Shown here one piece after another: positions 1 through 8,169 of a DNA stretch of 64,000 bases; position 1 is the stretch's first letter, and each line of letters starts with the position of its first letter. This stretch comes from Candidatus Accumulibacter sp. 66-26 (lineage in GTDB: Bacteria; Pseudomonadota; Gammaproteobacteria; Burkholderiales; Rhodocyclaceae), in the NCBI GenBank assembly GCA_001897745.1, contig MKUH01000012.1:62001-126000 (forward strand), in the 5' to 3' direction. A program made the translations under genes and the position numbers. The notes beneath the pieces were generated by a model, which made no database searches, was not told where the DNA came from, and worked only from the letters and a program-made list of their open reading frames with translations.

Positions 1-58
1 CGGCGAGCGACCCCGGAAACAGCCGGGCGAGCGCCTTTGGCAGCGTGGGCAGCTTCAC
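1..58 (-). CDS. EnvZ-type sensor histidine kinase, N-terminal fragment
   Basis: Only the first 19 codons lie in the window; the rest runs off the left edge. A GTG start at 58-56 overlaps the TGA stop of the OmpR gene by 4 bases, the usual coupling of response regulator and kinase. The visible peptide is short, basic and hydrophobic (V-K-L-P-T-L-P-K-A-L-A-R-L-F-P), as expected just before a first membrane segment. The kinase identity rests on position and partner, not on visible catalytic domains. Confidence 0.6.
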   Translation of the reverse strand, partial: MKLPTLPKALARLFPGSLA

Positions 59-768
59 TGCGCCTCCCCGGCGGCGTCCGGCACGAAGGTGTAGCCGACG
101 CCCCAGACCGTCTGCAGGTAGCGCGGATGCGCCGGATCGTCCTCGATCAGGCGGCGCAGGCGGTGCATCTGCACGTCAATGGCGCGGTCGAAGGATTCGC
201 TCTCGTCGCCGCGCGTCAGTTCGAGCAGGCGCTCGCGCTTCATCGGCCGGCTGGCGTTGGCGACCAGCGCGTTGAGCAGCGCGAACTCACCGCTCGTCAG
301 CGCCACCGGCTCGCCGCCGCGCGACAGCTGGCGCGCGGCGCGGTCGAAGGTCCATTCGCCGAAGCGCAGCACGCCGCCGGCCGGGTCGGGCGCCGCCGCC
401 GGCCGCGCGCCCCGGCGCAGCACGGCCTCGATGCGGGCGACCAGTTCGCGCGGGTCGAAAGGCTTGCCGACGTAGTCGTCGGCGCCCATTTCGAGGCCGA
501 TCACGCGGTCCACCGTCTCGTCGCGCGCGGTCAGCATGATCACCGGCAGCGTCTCGCCGCGCGCGCGCAGGCGGCGGCAGGCGGCCAGCCCGTCCTCGCC
601 GGGCATCATCAGGTCGAGGACGACGAGGTGCGGGTGATAGCGCTCCAGATAGGCGTCGAGCTGGCGCGTGTCGGGCAGCAGCAGCGTGTCGAAACCGTGC
701 CGCCCGAGGTAGGTGGCGAGCAGCTGGCGCAGCTCGGGATCATCATCGATAAGGAGTATTTTTTTCAT
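55..768 (-). CDS. ompR: OmpR-family response regulator
   Basis: This is a 237-residue response regulator, close to the length of E. coli OmpR (239). The receiver domain (about 1-120) has the acidic pocket near D8-D10, the phospho-acceptor D52 in VVLDLMMP, T80, and K102 in DDYVGKPFD. The C-terminal winged helix (about 135-232) ends in the OmpR-like stretch HPRYLQTVWGVGYTFVPD. It overlaps the following kinase gene by 4 bases. A Spy/CpxP-like periplasmic protein is divergently transcribed upstream and may be a target; that is inference. Its physiological role here (osmolarity, envelope stress or other) cannot be read from the sequence. Confidence 0.9.
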   Translation of the reverse strand: MKKILLIDDDPELRQLLATYLGRHGFDTLLLPDTRQLDAYLERYHPHLVVLDLMMPGEDGLAACRRLRARGETLPVIMLTARDETVDRVIGLEMGADDYVGKPFDPRELVARIEAVLRRGARPAAAPDPAGGVLRFGEWTFDRAARQLSRGGEPVALTSGEFALLNALVANASRPMKRERLLELTRGDESESFDRAIDVQMHRLRRLIEDDPAHPRYLQTVWGVGYTFVPDAAGEAQ

Positions 769-1011
769 GGCGGGAAAAGCATAAGGTAGGCACGGGCTGG
801 CGCGACGATTTCATTCTATGCCGCGTCCCGCCCGCCGCCGGGGGGCGGAAACAATTTGCAACGATCTACCCGGACGCAGCAACCGAATGCAATCGTTTGC
901 AATCGACCCGGGCAGAAAATGGCATCGTCACGCAAGGCACGACGCCTTCGGGTCGAACGACGACGAACGACAATGAAGCACTCGAACCATTCGACAGCCA
1001 AGGAGCACACC

Positions 1012-1593
1012 ATGAAAGCGAACTTCTCCCCCCGTCTTCTCCTCAGCGCCCTCGCGCTCAGCCTCGGCGTCGCCGGCGGCGCCTACGCCTACGGCCCCGG
1101 CCCGGGCGGCGCGCACTGCGGCCCGCAGGGCGGCGGTCGCATGGGTATGGGCATGGAACAGGGGCAGGGCTTCGGCATGCGCGGCATGGAACGCCTGCAC
1201 GCCGACCTCAAGCTCGACGCCAAGCAGGAAGCGCTCTGGCAGGAAGCGGCGAAGTCCCCGCGCAACGACCCGGAACGCGACGCCCTGCGCGAACGCATGC
1301 GCAAGCAGCACGCCGACCTGCGCGCCGCGCTCGACCAGCCGGGCGCCGACCTGCGCGCGCTGACGAAGCAGATGGACGCGCAGCGCGACGAGATGCACGA
1401 AACCATGCGCAAGCAGCACGAAGCGCGCCGCGAACGCTGGCTGGCGGTCTACGACAGCCTGGGCGACGGGCAGAAGGAAAAGGTCCGCCTCTTCTTCAAG
1501 AGCAAGTTCGAGCGCATGGACGGCAAGATGCGCGGCCCGCGCGCCGGCGGCCCCGGCCGCCCCGCCGCGCCGGCGCCCGCGCCGCAAAACTGA
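1012..1593 (+). CDS. Spy/CpxP-like periplasmic LTXXQ-type protein
   Basis: This 193-residue protein has an N-terminal signal peptide (MKANFSPRLLLSALALSLG, cleavage near residues 24-27). A Gly/Met-rich stretch follows, then long amphipathic helices rich in Arg, Glu, Gln and Met, and a Pro/Ala tail. The segment LKLDAKQEALWQ resembles the LTxxQ motif of Spy/CpxP envelope-stress chaperones and heavy-metal sensors. The ATG at 1012 is chosen because AAGGAG lies at 1000-1005 and the signal peptide begins there; longer in-frame starts near 856 would bury it. It is divergent from ompR and closed by a strong terminator. Confidence 0.75.
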   Translation: MKANFSPRLLLSALALSLGVAGGAYAYGPGPGGAHCGPQGGGRMGMGMEQGQGFGMRGMERLHADLKLDAKQEALWQEAAKSPRNDPERDALRERMRKQHADLRAALDQPGADLRALTKQMDAQRDEMHETMRKQHEARRERWLAVYDSLGDGQKEKVRLFFKSKFERMDGKMRGPRAGGPGRPAAPAPAPQN

Positions 1594-1639
1594 TCCCCTG
1601 GCACCGCCCCGCGGCGCCGGCGACAAGACCTCCCTCTTT

Positions 1640-1665
1640 CGGGCCCCGCGCGGGCCCGTTTTTTT
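1640..1665 (+). terminator. Rho-independent terminator after the Spy-like gene
   Basis: A GC-rich hairpin (CGGGCC ... GGCCCG, 1640-1658) is followed by seven T residues. It lies 47 bases past the stop codon. Confidence 0.85.
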
Positions 1666-1982
1666 GGCTCTGTAGAAATTAGCTGTTATCCCTATAGCGC
1701 TCTTGGTCCTTGTGCCTGCTGTCACAAGGATTGCAGCAGGACACAACACGCCCCTTGGGGGGCATTGCAATCAGTGAGTCGGAGCAGAGCAACACTTAAT
1801 GCATACAGAGCTCTTTTTGCCCGGCGCTTGCCGCGCACGGGCTGCGCTCCGACCGCGCCTGCCGCCGTCCGGCCGACTATGACTTTCGACATATTGACCG
1901 TCGCGTCATTGGCTTCCAAAGTTCGGTTTGTGCACCGCAACATCCGCACCCCCGCTCACTCAACCGAACAGGAAGATGAATC
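1666..1982. other. Gene-free, less GC-rich interval with overlapping inverted repeats
   Basis: No credible gene is seen in these 317 bases; base composition is clearly lower in GC than the surroundings. Two mutually exclusive hairpins can form: CCTTGTG (1708-1714) with CACAAGG (1723-1729), and CCTGCTG (1715-1721) with CAGCAGG (1734-1740), the second nearly extended by GTG/CAC. The stretch just after the terminator (GGCTCTGTAGAAATTAG) vaguely recalls an insertion-sequence end, but no partner end or transposase is present. It serves as the upstream region of the cytochrome gene. Confidence 0.5.
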
Positions 1983-2330
1983 ATGAAAAAAATCGTCTCC
2001 AGCCTCTGTTTCGCGCTGCTCGCCGGCGCCGCCCAGGCCGCCCCGGCGGCCGCCGCCCTCGAACTGTGCGACAGCCACGGCCTCGTGCGCGGCGCCGAAA
2101 TCGCCATGGACAACGGCTGCTTCGGCTGCCATACGCTGAGCAGCAAGCGCGTCGGCCCGGCCTATCGCGAGATCGCGGCGCGCTACCGCAAGGAAAGCGT
2201 CTCGCCCGAAACGCTCAGCCGCAAGATCAAGCGCGGCGGCAGCGGCGTCTGGGGCACCGTCGCGATGCCGGCGAACGCGATTTCGGAGGAGGAATCGGAC
2301 GTCCTCGCGCGCTGGATACTCTCGCTCTGA
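1983..2330 (+). CDS. Class I c-type cytochrome (c551/c552-like)
   Basis: This 115-residue secreted monoheme cytochrome has a signal peptide (1-20, MKKIVSSLCFALLAGAAQA), the heme-binding CxxCH at C46-F-G-C49-H50, and a probable axial Met95 in TVAMPAN. This matches the small c551/c552 family that shuttles electrons in the periplasm to terminal reductases or oxidases. The GxxxxGPAYREIA segment after the heme site is also typical. No oxidase or reductase partner is adjacent, so the physiological partner is unknown. The ATG at 1983 starts the signal peptide directly. Confidence 0.88.
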   Translation: MKKIVSSLCFALLAGAAQAAPAAAALELCDSHGLVRGAEIAMDNGCFGCHTLSSKRVGPAYREIAARYRKESVSPETLSRKIKRGGSGVWGTVAMPANAISEEESDVLARWILSL

Positions 2331-2409
2331 GCGCGAGGCGTATAGTCGACCGCCGATACCCGCGCGCCCTGCCCGGTTTCCCCCCACCACGCCAGCGGAG
2401 CCCGCACCG

Positions 2410-3069
2410 ATGACCGCCCTTCCCAGCTACAGCCCGCGCGAGGAACTCGCCAACGGCCTCACGCACGGCGCCGGCCTGCTTCTCGCGATCGCCGGCCTCG
2501 GCGTGCTCCTCGCCCACGCGACGCAGCGCGGCGACGTCTGGCACGTCGTCGGCTGCACCGTTTTCGGCCTGGCGCTGATCGCCTGCTACGCGACCTCGAC
2601 GCTGTACCACAGCGTGCGCAGCGAACGTCTGCGCCCGTTGCTGCGCACGCTCGACCACGCGGCGATCTTCCTGCTCATCGCCGGCACCTACACGCCGTTC
2701 ACGCTGGTCAGCCTGCGCGGACCGTGGGGCTGGTCGCTGTTCGGCGTGGTCTGGGGACTGGCGCTGCTCGGCATCGCCCTGCGCCTGCTGCTCAACGGCC
2801 GCCTGCACGGGCTGGTCGTCGCACTCTATCTGGCGATGGGCTGGGTAGTGGTAATCGCCGTGCAGCCGATGCTCGACCGCGTGGCGCCCGGCGGGCTGGC
2901 GCTGCTCGCCGGCGGCGGGCTGGCCTACACCGGCGGCGTCGTCTTCTACAAATGGAAGCGCCTGCCCTACAACCACGCCATCTGGCACCTCTTCGTGCTG
3001 CTCGGCAGCGCGCTGCACTTCTTCGCGGTGCTCTTCTACGTGGTTCCCTGGCCGCCGAACGCGGCCTGA
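2410..3069 (+). CDS. trhA: TrhA/hemolysin III family membrane protein
   Basis: This 219-residue protein is almost entirely transmembrane (about seven helices). It carries the family motifs: E-L-A-N-G-L-T-H near residues 12-19, STLYHS near 65, LDHAAIFLLIAGTYTPF in the middle, and a C-terminal cluster with His near 189 and 193 and a further His in SALHF. These conserved acidic and His residues correspond to the metal site of PAQR/hemolysin III proteins. Bacterial members are linked to membrane homeostasis; true hemolytic activity should not be assumed. It is convergent with the transporter gene that ends 5 bases downstream. Confidence 0.88.
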   Translation: MTALPSYSPREELANGLTHGAGLLLAIAGLGVLLAHATQRGDVWHVVGCTVFGLALIACYATSTLYHSVRSERLRPLLRTLDHAAIFLLIAGTYTPFTLVSLRGPWGWSLFGVVWGLALLGIALRLLLNGRLHGLVVALYLAMGWVVVIAVQPMLDRVAPGGLALLAGGGLAYTGGVVFYKWKRLPYNHAIWHLFVLLGSALHFFAVLFYVVPWPPNAA

Positions 3070-3073
3070 TTCC

Positions 3074-4909
3074 TCAGTAGAGCGGGAAGAGCAGCGGCAG
3101 CACGGCGACGCAGACGACGAGGACGATCAGCGTGAAGGGCACGCCGATGCGCACGAAGTCGAAGAAGCCGTAGCGCCCCGGTCCGACCACCAGCGTATTC
3201 ACCGGCGACGACACCGGCGTCATGAAGGCGGCCGAGGCCGCCAGCGCGACCGTCATCGCGAAGGGCAGCGGCGAGGCGCCGAGCTGCTGCGCCAGGCTGA
3301 TGCCGATCGGCGCCATGAGCACGGCGGTCGCGGTGTTCGAAATGAACAGGCCGACCACCGCGGTGAGCACGAAGAGCGTCGCCAGCACGACGCGCGGCGA
3401 CGCTTCGCCGGTCAGGTCGAGCAGGCCGCCGACGATCAGGTCGATGCCGCCGCTCTTCTGCAGCGCCAGCGCGAAGGGCAGCATGCCGACGATCAGGATC
3501 AGGCTCTGCCAGTGGATCGCGCGGTAGGCGCTGTCCATGTCGATGCAGCGGAAGGCGCCCATCAGCAGGCAGCCGATCAGCGCCGCGACGACGTTGGGGA
3601 CGAGGCCGGAAATCATCAGCCCGACCGCGATCGCCAGGCTGAGCAGGGCGAAGGGCGCCTGCGCCGCGGCCGGCGCCGCCTCGTCGATCTCCGCCGGCAG
3701 GCTGAGCACGAGGAAATCGTGCGCCTGCGTGTGCAACAGGCGGATCGCCTTCCAGGAGCCGGCGATCAGCAGGGTGTCGCCCATCCGCAGCTTCTTGTTC
3801 AGCAGGTCTTCGCCGAGCGCGCGCCCGCGCCGGCGCAGGCCGATGACGTTGATCCCGCGCTGCGAACGCATGCGCAGCTGGAGGATGGACTTGCCGATCA
3901 GGCTGGAGTCGGGCGGGATGGTCACTTCGGCAAGGCCGAGTTCGCGCGACATGTTGCGGAAGTAGTCGTCCTGGAAGGCCCGCCGCTGCAGCCCCATCTC
4001 GGCGCAGAAGCAGTCGAGGTCGAGCTCGGCGCGCACGAAATCGACGAGCAGGATGTCGTGCGCGACGATTTCCCGGTTGGCCGAGGTGCTCAGCATCAGG
4101 CGGCCGAACTGGCGCAACCGCTCGATGGCGATCACGTTGGCGCCGTAGCGTGTGCGCAGCTGCAGTTCGCCGAGCGTGTGCCCGATCAGCGGCGAGTCGA
4201 CGTCCACTTCGAGGCGGCGCGAGCGGCCGAGCAGCTGGTAGTCGGCGGCCAGGTCGTTCAGGCGGCGGCGCCGGCGGTCGGGCTGCGCCTGCGCGTCGTG
4301 CGGGCCGACCAGCCAGCGGCGCGCGACGAGCATGTAGGCGATGCCGAGGACGAGCACGAGAAGGCCGGCAGGCGTGAAGTCGAAGAAACCGAAACCGGCG
4401 TAGCCCTCGCGCGCCAGCTCGCTGTTGACGACAAGGTTGGGCGGCGTGCCGACCAGCGTGAGCATGCCGCTGATCAGCCCGGCGAAGGAGAGCGGCATCA
4501 TCAGCCGGCCGGGCGCCGTGCCGATGCGCGCCGCGACGCTGAGGGCGACCGGGATGAAGATGGCGACGACGCCCGTCGAGCTCATCACCGAACCGAGCCC
4601 GGCGACCGCCAGCATCAGCAGGACGAGCAGGCGCGTCTCGCTGTTGCCGGCGCGCGCCACCAGCCAGTCGCCGATGCGATAGGCGATGCCGGTGCGCACC
4701 AATCCTTCGCCGATGACGAAGAAGGCGGCGATCAGGATCACGCTCGCTTCGCTGAAGCCGGCCAGCGCTTCGCCGACTTCGAGCGTGCCGGAGAGCACCA
4801 GGGCGACGAGGGCGATCAGGGCGACGGCATCCATGCGCGGCCGGTTGGCGATGAACGCCGCGATGCAGGCCGCGAGCAGGAAAAACACCCAGAGCGTTTC
4901 GAGATTCAT
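3074..4909 (-). CDS. SLC13/DASS-type transporter with two TrkA-C domains
   Basis: This 611-residue inner-membrane transporter has two halves of membrane helices (about 1-200 and 415-611) separated by two cytoplasmic TrkA-C (RCK-C) regulatory domains (about 225-300 and 322-395). Family signatures are SSTGVVAIF (110-118), TPPNLVVNS (155-163), and the matching C-terminal SNTATAVLMAP and TPVSSPVNTLV. Relatives carry dicarboxylates, sulfate or other anions with sodium; the substrate cannot be assigned. The ATG at 4909 is used because the open frame further upstream (to 5233) is GC-rich with no membrane character. No strong ribosome site is seen. Confidence 0.85.
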   Translation of the reverse strand: MNLETLWVFFLLAACIAAFIANRPRMDAVALIALVALVLSGTLEVGEALAGFSEASVILIAAFFVIGEGLVRTGIAYRIGDWLVARAGNSETRLLVLLMLAVAGLGSVMSSTGVVAIFIPVALSVAARIGTAPGRLMMPLSFAGLISGMLTLVGTPPNLVVNSELAREGYAGFGFFDFTPAGLLVLVLGIAYMLVARRWLVGPHDAQAQPDRRRRRLNDLAADYQLLGRSRRLEVDVDSPLIGHTLGELQLRTRYGANVIAIERLRQFGRLMLSTSANREIVAHDILLVDFVRAELDLDCFCAEMGLQRRAFQDDYFRNMSRELGLAEVTIPPDSSLIGKSILQLRMRSQRGINVIGLRRRGRALGEDLLNKKLRMGDTLLIAGSWKAIRLLHTQAHDFLVLSLPAEIDEAAPAAAQAPFALLSLAIAVGLMISGLVPNVVAALIGCLLMGAFRCIDMDSAYRAIHWQSLILIVGMLPFALALQKSGGIDLIVGGLLDLTGEASPRVVLATLFVLTAVVGLFISNTATAVLMAPIGISLAQQLGASPLPFAMTVALAASAAFMTPVSSPVNTLVVGPGRYGFFDFVRIGVPFTLIVLVVCVAVLPLLFPLY

Positions 4910-5090
4910 GTCGTTTTTGAGGGAAAATTCGTCAAGGCCGGCCCCGCCGGCGCATGCGCGGCGGCGGCCGCGGCGCCGAAGGGCGCGCGCGGCAGCGTAT
5001 TGTAGCGGCGACCCGGCGCATCCGGCCGGATCGCACCGCCGGCGCCCGCTTCCGGGATCGCCGGCGGCGGGAAGGAAACGAAAGGACGAG

Positions 5091-5480
5091 ATGGATTCAG
5101 ACACGGAAAACCGCAAACACCCCCGCCCCGCGGCGGACGGCGACGGCGCATGGAGCACGGGCGGCGGCGCGGATGCGGCGGCGGATGCAACGACGGGAAC
5201 GCCGGGCGCGGCGCGCGGACCGTTCGGACGCATCGTCGCCGGCGCGCTCGCGCTGCTCCTGTTCGGCGCGGCGCTGATGTTCTCGCTGCTGCTCTTCGGC
5301 GTCGTGCTGTGCCTGGGCGCGTTGGCCTGGGGCTATCTGTGGTGGAAGACGCGCCACGCGCGGCGCACGCTTTATCGGCAAGCCGCTGCCGGACAGCGCA
5401 CCGCGCCCCCTCCGGAAGGGCGGATCATCGAAGGCGAAGTGATCCGCTCGACGCGCGCGCCGGACGAACCGCCGCGCTGA
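5091..5480 (+). CDS. Small membrane protein of unknown function
   Basis: This is a 129-residue protein with a Gly/Ala/Asp-rich hydrophilic N-terminus (1-45), one or two hydrophobic segments (about 47-85, probably a helical hairpin), and a basic tail ending in GRIIEGEVIRSTRAPDE. The ATG at 5091 follows an AAAGGA about 6 bases upstream. Small proteins with a similar 'RIIEGE' tail occur in betaproteobacteria, but I know of no function. It is convergent with plsB. An in-frame extension upstream to 4686 overlaps the transporter gene and is not credible. Confidence 0.65.
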   Translation: MDSDTENRKHPRPAADGDGAWSTGGGADAAADATTGTPGAARGPFGRIVAGALALLLFGAALMFSLLLFGVVLCLGALAWGYLWWKTRHARRTLYRQAAAGQRTAPPPEGRIIEGEVIRSTRAPDEPPR

Positions 5481-5502
5481 GCGCATCCCCGCGGGCGGCG
5501 CC

Positions 5503-8058
5503 TCAGGCGCTCCCCGTGCCGGCCATGCGCCTGATCGCCCGCCGCGCCTCGGCCGGCAGCACCAGTTCGGCATCGGCCAGCGGCGTCGTGATGCGTTCGT
5601 CGAAATGCAGCAACCCCGCCTCGTCCTCGCGCAGCAGTTCGCTGTCGACGAGGTTGGCGAGCAGCCCGGAGAACAGCGTCTTCTCGGCGAATTCGGCGAT
5701 CTCGAAGGTGTCGAGCAGCGCCAGGCGCTGTGCGAGGAGGTGACAGTCGTCGGCCAGCGCGGCGCGCGTCAGGCGCCCCGAACCGCGCTGCTGGAGCAGC
5801 GCCAGGGTCAGGAAATGGCGCTCCAGCGTCGGCCGCACCGTCTCGCCGAGCAGCTGCAGCTCGACCGATTCCTGGCTGCTCGCCTCGGGCGCCGCCAGCC
5901 GCCCGGCGCCGAAGGTGCGCTGCAGCAGGCCGCGCTCGGCGAAGACGGCGAGGCATTCGTCGATCGCCGCCGGCAGCGCGGCCGGCGTCCAGTGCAGGAA
6001 CAGCTCGGCGCCGAGCAGCGTGTAGATGCCGGCGACGGCGCCGGACAGGCGCGCCGGGTCGAGCAGACGGTTGTGCCCGAGCAGGCAGGCGATCAGCCCC
6101 GGCAGCGCGAACAGGTGCAGGACGTTGTTGCGGAACCAGGCGAGCTGCGCGCCTTCGCCCTCGCGCACGCGGATCAGGTCGCCGAGCGGATGCGGCAGGC
6201 GCTCGACGATGCCGAGGCGTTCGGCGTGCGCGACGATCTGCGCCGGTTCGAGCGCGCAGCCGATCACCGTCGGCGCGTACGGCGCCTGCCGGGACAGCGC
6301 CAGGTAATGCTCGATCTGCCGGTGCAGCGCGTGCTCGTCGGCGGTCAGGCGCGGCGTCGCGAGCAGCGCGAGGGCGATCAGGTTGACCGGCGTGATCACC
6401 GCCGCTTCGTTGATGCGCCGGGCCAGTTCGCCGGCGGCGCCGCGCGTCGCCGCGCGCGGCCAGTCCGCACCGCTCGCATCGGTGGCGCCCGCGGCGTCGG
6501 TCGCCGGCGCTACCTCATCCGCCTCACCCGCCCCGCCCGCCTGCCCGGCATCACCGCCGTCCGCGGCGTCGCCGGCGCGCCAGCCCGGACGCAAGCCGTC
6601 GAGATACTCGGCGAGCGGCAGCGGCTCGCCGAAATTGACGTGCACCCGGCCGAACACGCGGCGGATGCTGCGCGCACTGCGCAGCAGGCCCCACAGCGAT
6701 TCGCGCCGCTTCGGCTGACCGGCCAGCTCGCGCACGTAGGTGGCGCCCTCGATGATCTTCTCGTAGCCGATGTAGACCGGGACGAAGACGAGCGGCCGCG
6801 CGTGCTCGCGCAGGAAGCTGTTGACCGTCATGCCGAGGATGCCGGCCTTCGGCATCAGCGTGCGCCCGCTGCGGCTGCGCCCGCCCTCGATGAAGTATTC
6901 GATCGGGAAGCCGCGCGCCAGCATGAGGTGCAGGTATTCGTGGAAGACCGCCGCGTAGAGCGGCTCGCCCTTGAAGCTGCGGCGCAGGAAGAAGGCGCCG
7001 CCGCGACGCAGCAGCGGGCCGACGAGCGGCATGTCGAGGTTGGCGCCGGCGGCGATGTGCGGCGGCGTCAGGCCGTTGCGGTGGATCAGCCAGGACAGCA
7101 GCAGGTAGTCGACGTGGCTGCGGTGGCACGGAACGTACACGATGCCGTGGCCGGGCGCGATGCGCGTCACGGCCTCGAAGTTGTGCACCTCGACGCCGTC
7201 GTAGAGGCGCGTCCACAGCCAGCTGAGGAAGAGGTCGAGGGCGCGCACGACGCCGTACGAGTAGTCGGACGCGATCTCCAGCGCGAAACCGCGCGCGCGC
7301 GTTTCGGCGGCGCCCGCCGAAACGCCGAGGCGCGCTGCTTCGGCGGCGATCGCCGTGCGCACCGGCGGCGCGGCGAGCAGCGCGTCGATCTGCGTGTTGC
7401 GGTGCGAGAGGTCCGGCCCGATGGCCATTTCGCGCTGGCGCCGGAAATGCACGCGCAGCACGCGCGACAGCTTGCGCAGCGCGCTCGCTTCGTCGAGCCC
7501 GTCGGCGAGCAGTTCGCGCAGCGAGATCGGCGCGTTGAAGCGCACCAGCACGTGCCGCCCGTGCAGGAGGATCGCCAGGAATTGGCGCAGCGGCCCCGGC
7601 GTGCGCCAGGTTTCGGCGAACAGCGCCTTGAGGATCGACTCCTGCTTGTCCGGCGCGCGCCCCCAGAGAATGACGACCGGCACCAGCTGCACGTCGAGCG
7701 CCGGATCGGCCTGCGTCGCCCGCACCAGCCGGGTCATCAGCGGCGAATGCCCGTAGCGCTCGCGCGCCGGCGTCGTCAGGCCGTGGCTGCGGTTGAGGAA
7801 GAAGAAGGAGCGCGCCGCGCGCAGGCCGCCGCCGCGCGGCGGCGCCTCGGCGAGCGGCAGGCCGCCGCGCCGCGTCTCCTCGAAGAGCACCAGCAGGTCG
7901 GACAGATGCCGGTCCTGCAACACATAGCAGACGGGTTTTGCCGGATCGAGGCCGAGCCCGGCCGGCTGTTCCGGAAATTGTGCGGTACGCACCCAGACGT
8001 ACAGCAGACGCCGGGCCAAACGGGCGAAAACACCCGAAAAATCGAACACCTTGATCAC
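5503..8058 (-). CDS. plsB: Glycerol-3-phosphate 1-O-acyltransferase
   Basis: This is an 851-residue PlsB, which acylates sn-glycerol-3-phosphate at position 1 with acyl-ACP or acyl-CoA, the first step of phospholipid synthesis at the inner membrane. The HX4D acyltransferase motif is H312-R-S-H-V-D317 followed by YLLLSW. Later blocks GAFFLRRSFKG, IEYFIEGGRSRSGR and PLVFVPVYIGYEKI are the other family blocks. It is longer than E. coli PlsB (807), partly because of a Gly/Ala/Asp-rich insertion near residues 490-540 (about 6440-6590). It lies upstream-oriented to no obvious partner; the EF-G-like gene precedes it on the same strand with a 111-base gap. Confidence 0.95.
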   Translation of the reverse strand: MIKVFDFSGVFARLARRLLYVWVRTAQFPEQPAGLGLDPAKPVCYVLQDRHLSDLLVLFEETRRGGLPLAEAPPRGGGLRAARSFFFLNRSHGLTTPARERYGHSPLMTRLVRATQADPALDVQLVPVVILWGRAPDKQESILKALFAETWRTPGPLRQFLAILLHGRHVLVRFNAPISLRELLADGLDEASALRKLSRVLRVHFRRQREMAIGPDLSHRNTQIDALLAAPPVRTAIAAEAARLGVSAGAAETRARGFALEIASDYSYGVVRALDLFLSWLWTRLYDGVEVHNFEAVTRIAPGHGIVYVPCHRSHVDYLLLSWLIHRNGLTPPHIAAGANLDMPLVGPLLRRGGAFFLRRSFKGEPLYAAVFHEYLHLMLARGFPIEYFIEGGRSRSGRTLMPKAGILGMTVNSFLREHARPLVFVPVYIGYEKIIEGATYVRELAGQPKRRESLWGLLRSARSIRRVFGRVHVNFGEPLPLAEYLDGLRPGWRAGDAADGGDAGQAGGAGEADEVAPATDAAGATDASGADWPRAATRGAAGELARRINEAAVITPVNLIALALLATPRLTADEHALHRQIEHYLALSRQAPYAPTVIGCALEPAQIVAHAERLGIVERLPHPLGDLIRVREGEGAQLAWFRNNVLHLFALPGLIACLLGHNRLLDPARLSGAVAGIYTLLGAELFLHWTPAALPAAIDECLAVFAERGLLQRTFGAGRLAAPEASSQESVELQLLGETVRPTLERHFLTLALLQQRGSGRLTRAALADDCHLLAQRLALLDTFEIAEFAEKTLFSGLLANLVDSELLREDEAGLLHFDERITTPLADAELVLPAEARRAIRRMAGTGSA

Positions 8059-8169
8059 TCCCCCATGCCGCGCCCGGCGCCCCGCCCGCAGGCGGGACGG
8101 CGTCCGGCGCGCGCCGGCGGCGGGCCGGACGCAACGGCGCCCGTTCCCTTGCCGGCTTCTTCTACGCTT

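Noticed and set aside
1664-1690. Insertion-sequence end resembling GGCTCTGT
   Set aside because: The likeness is short, there is no matching inverted end nearby, no target duplication and no transposase.
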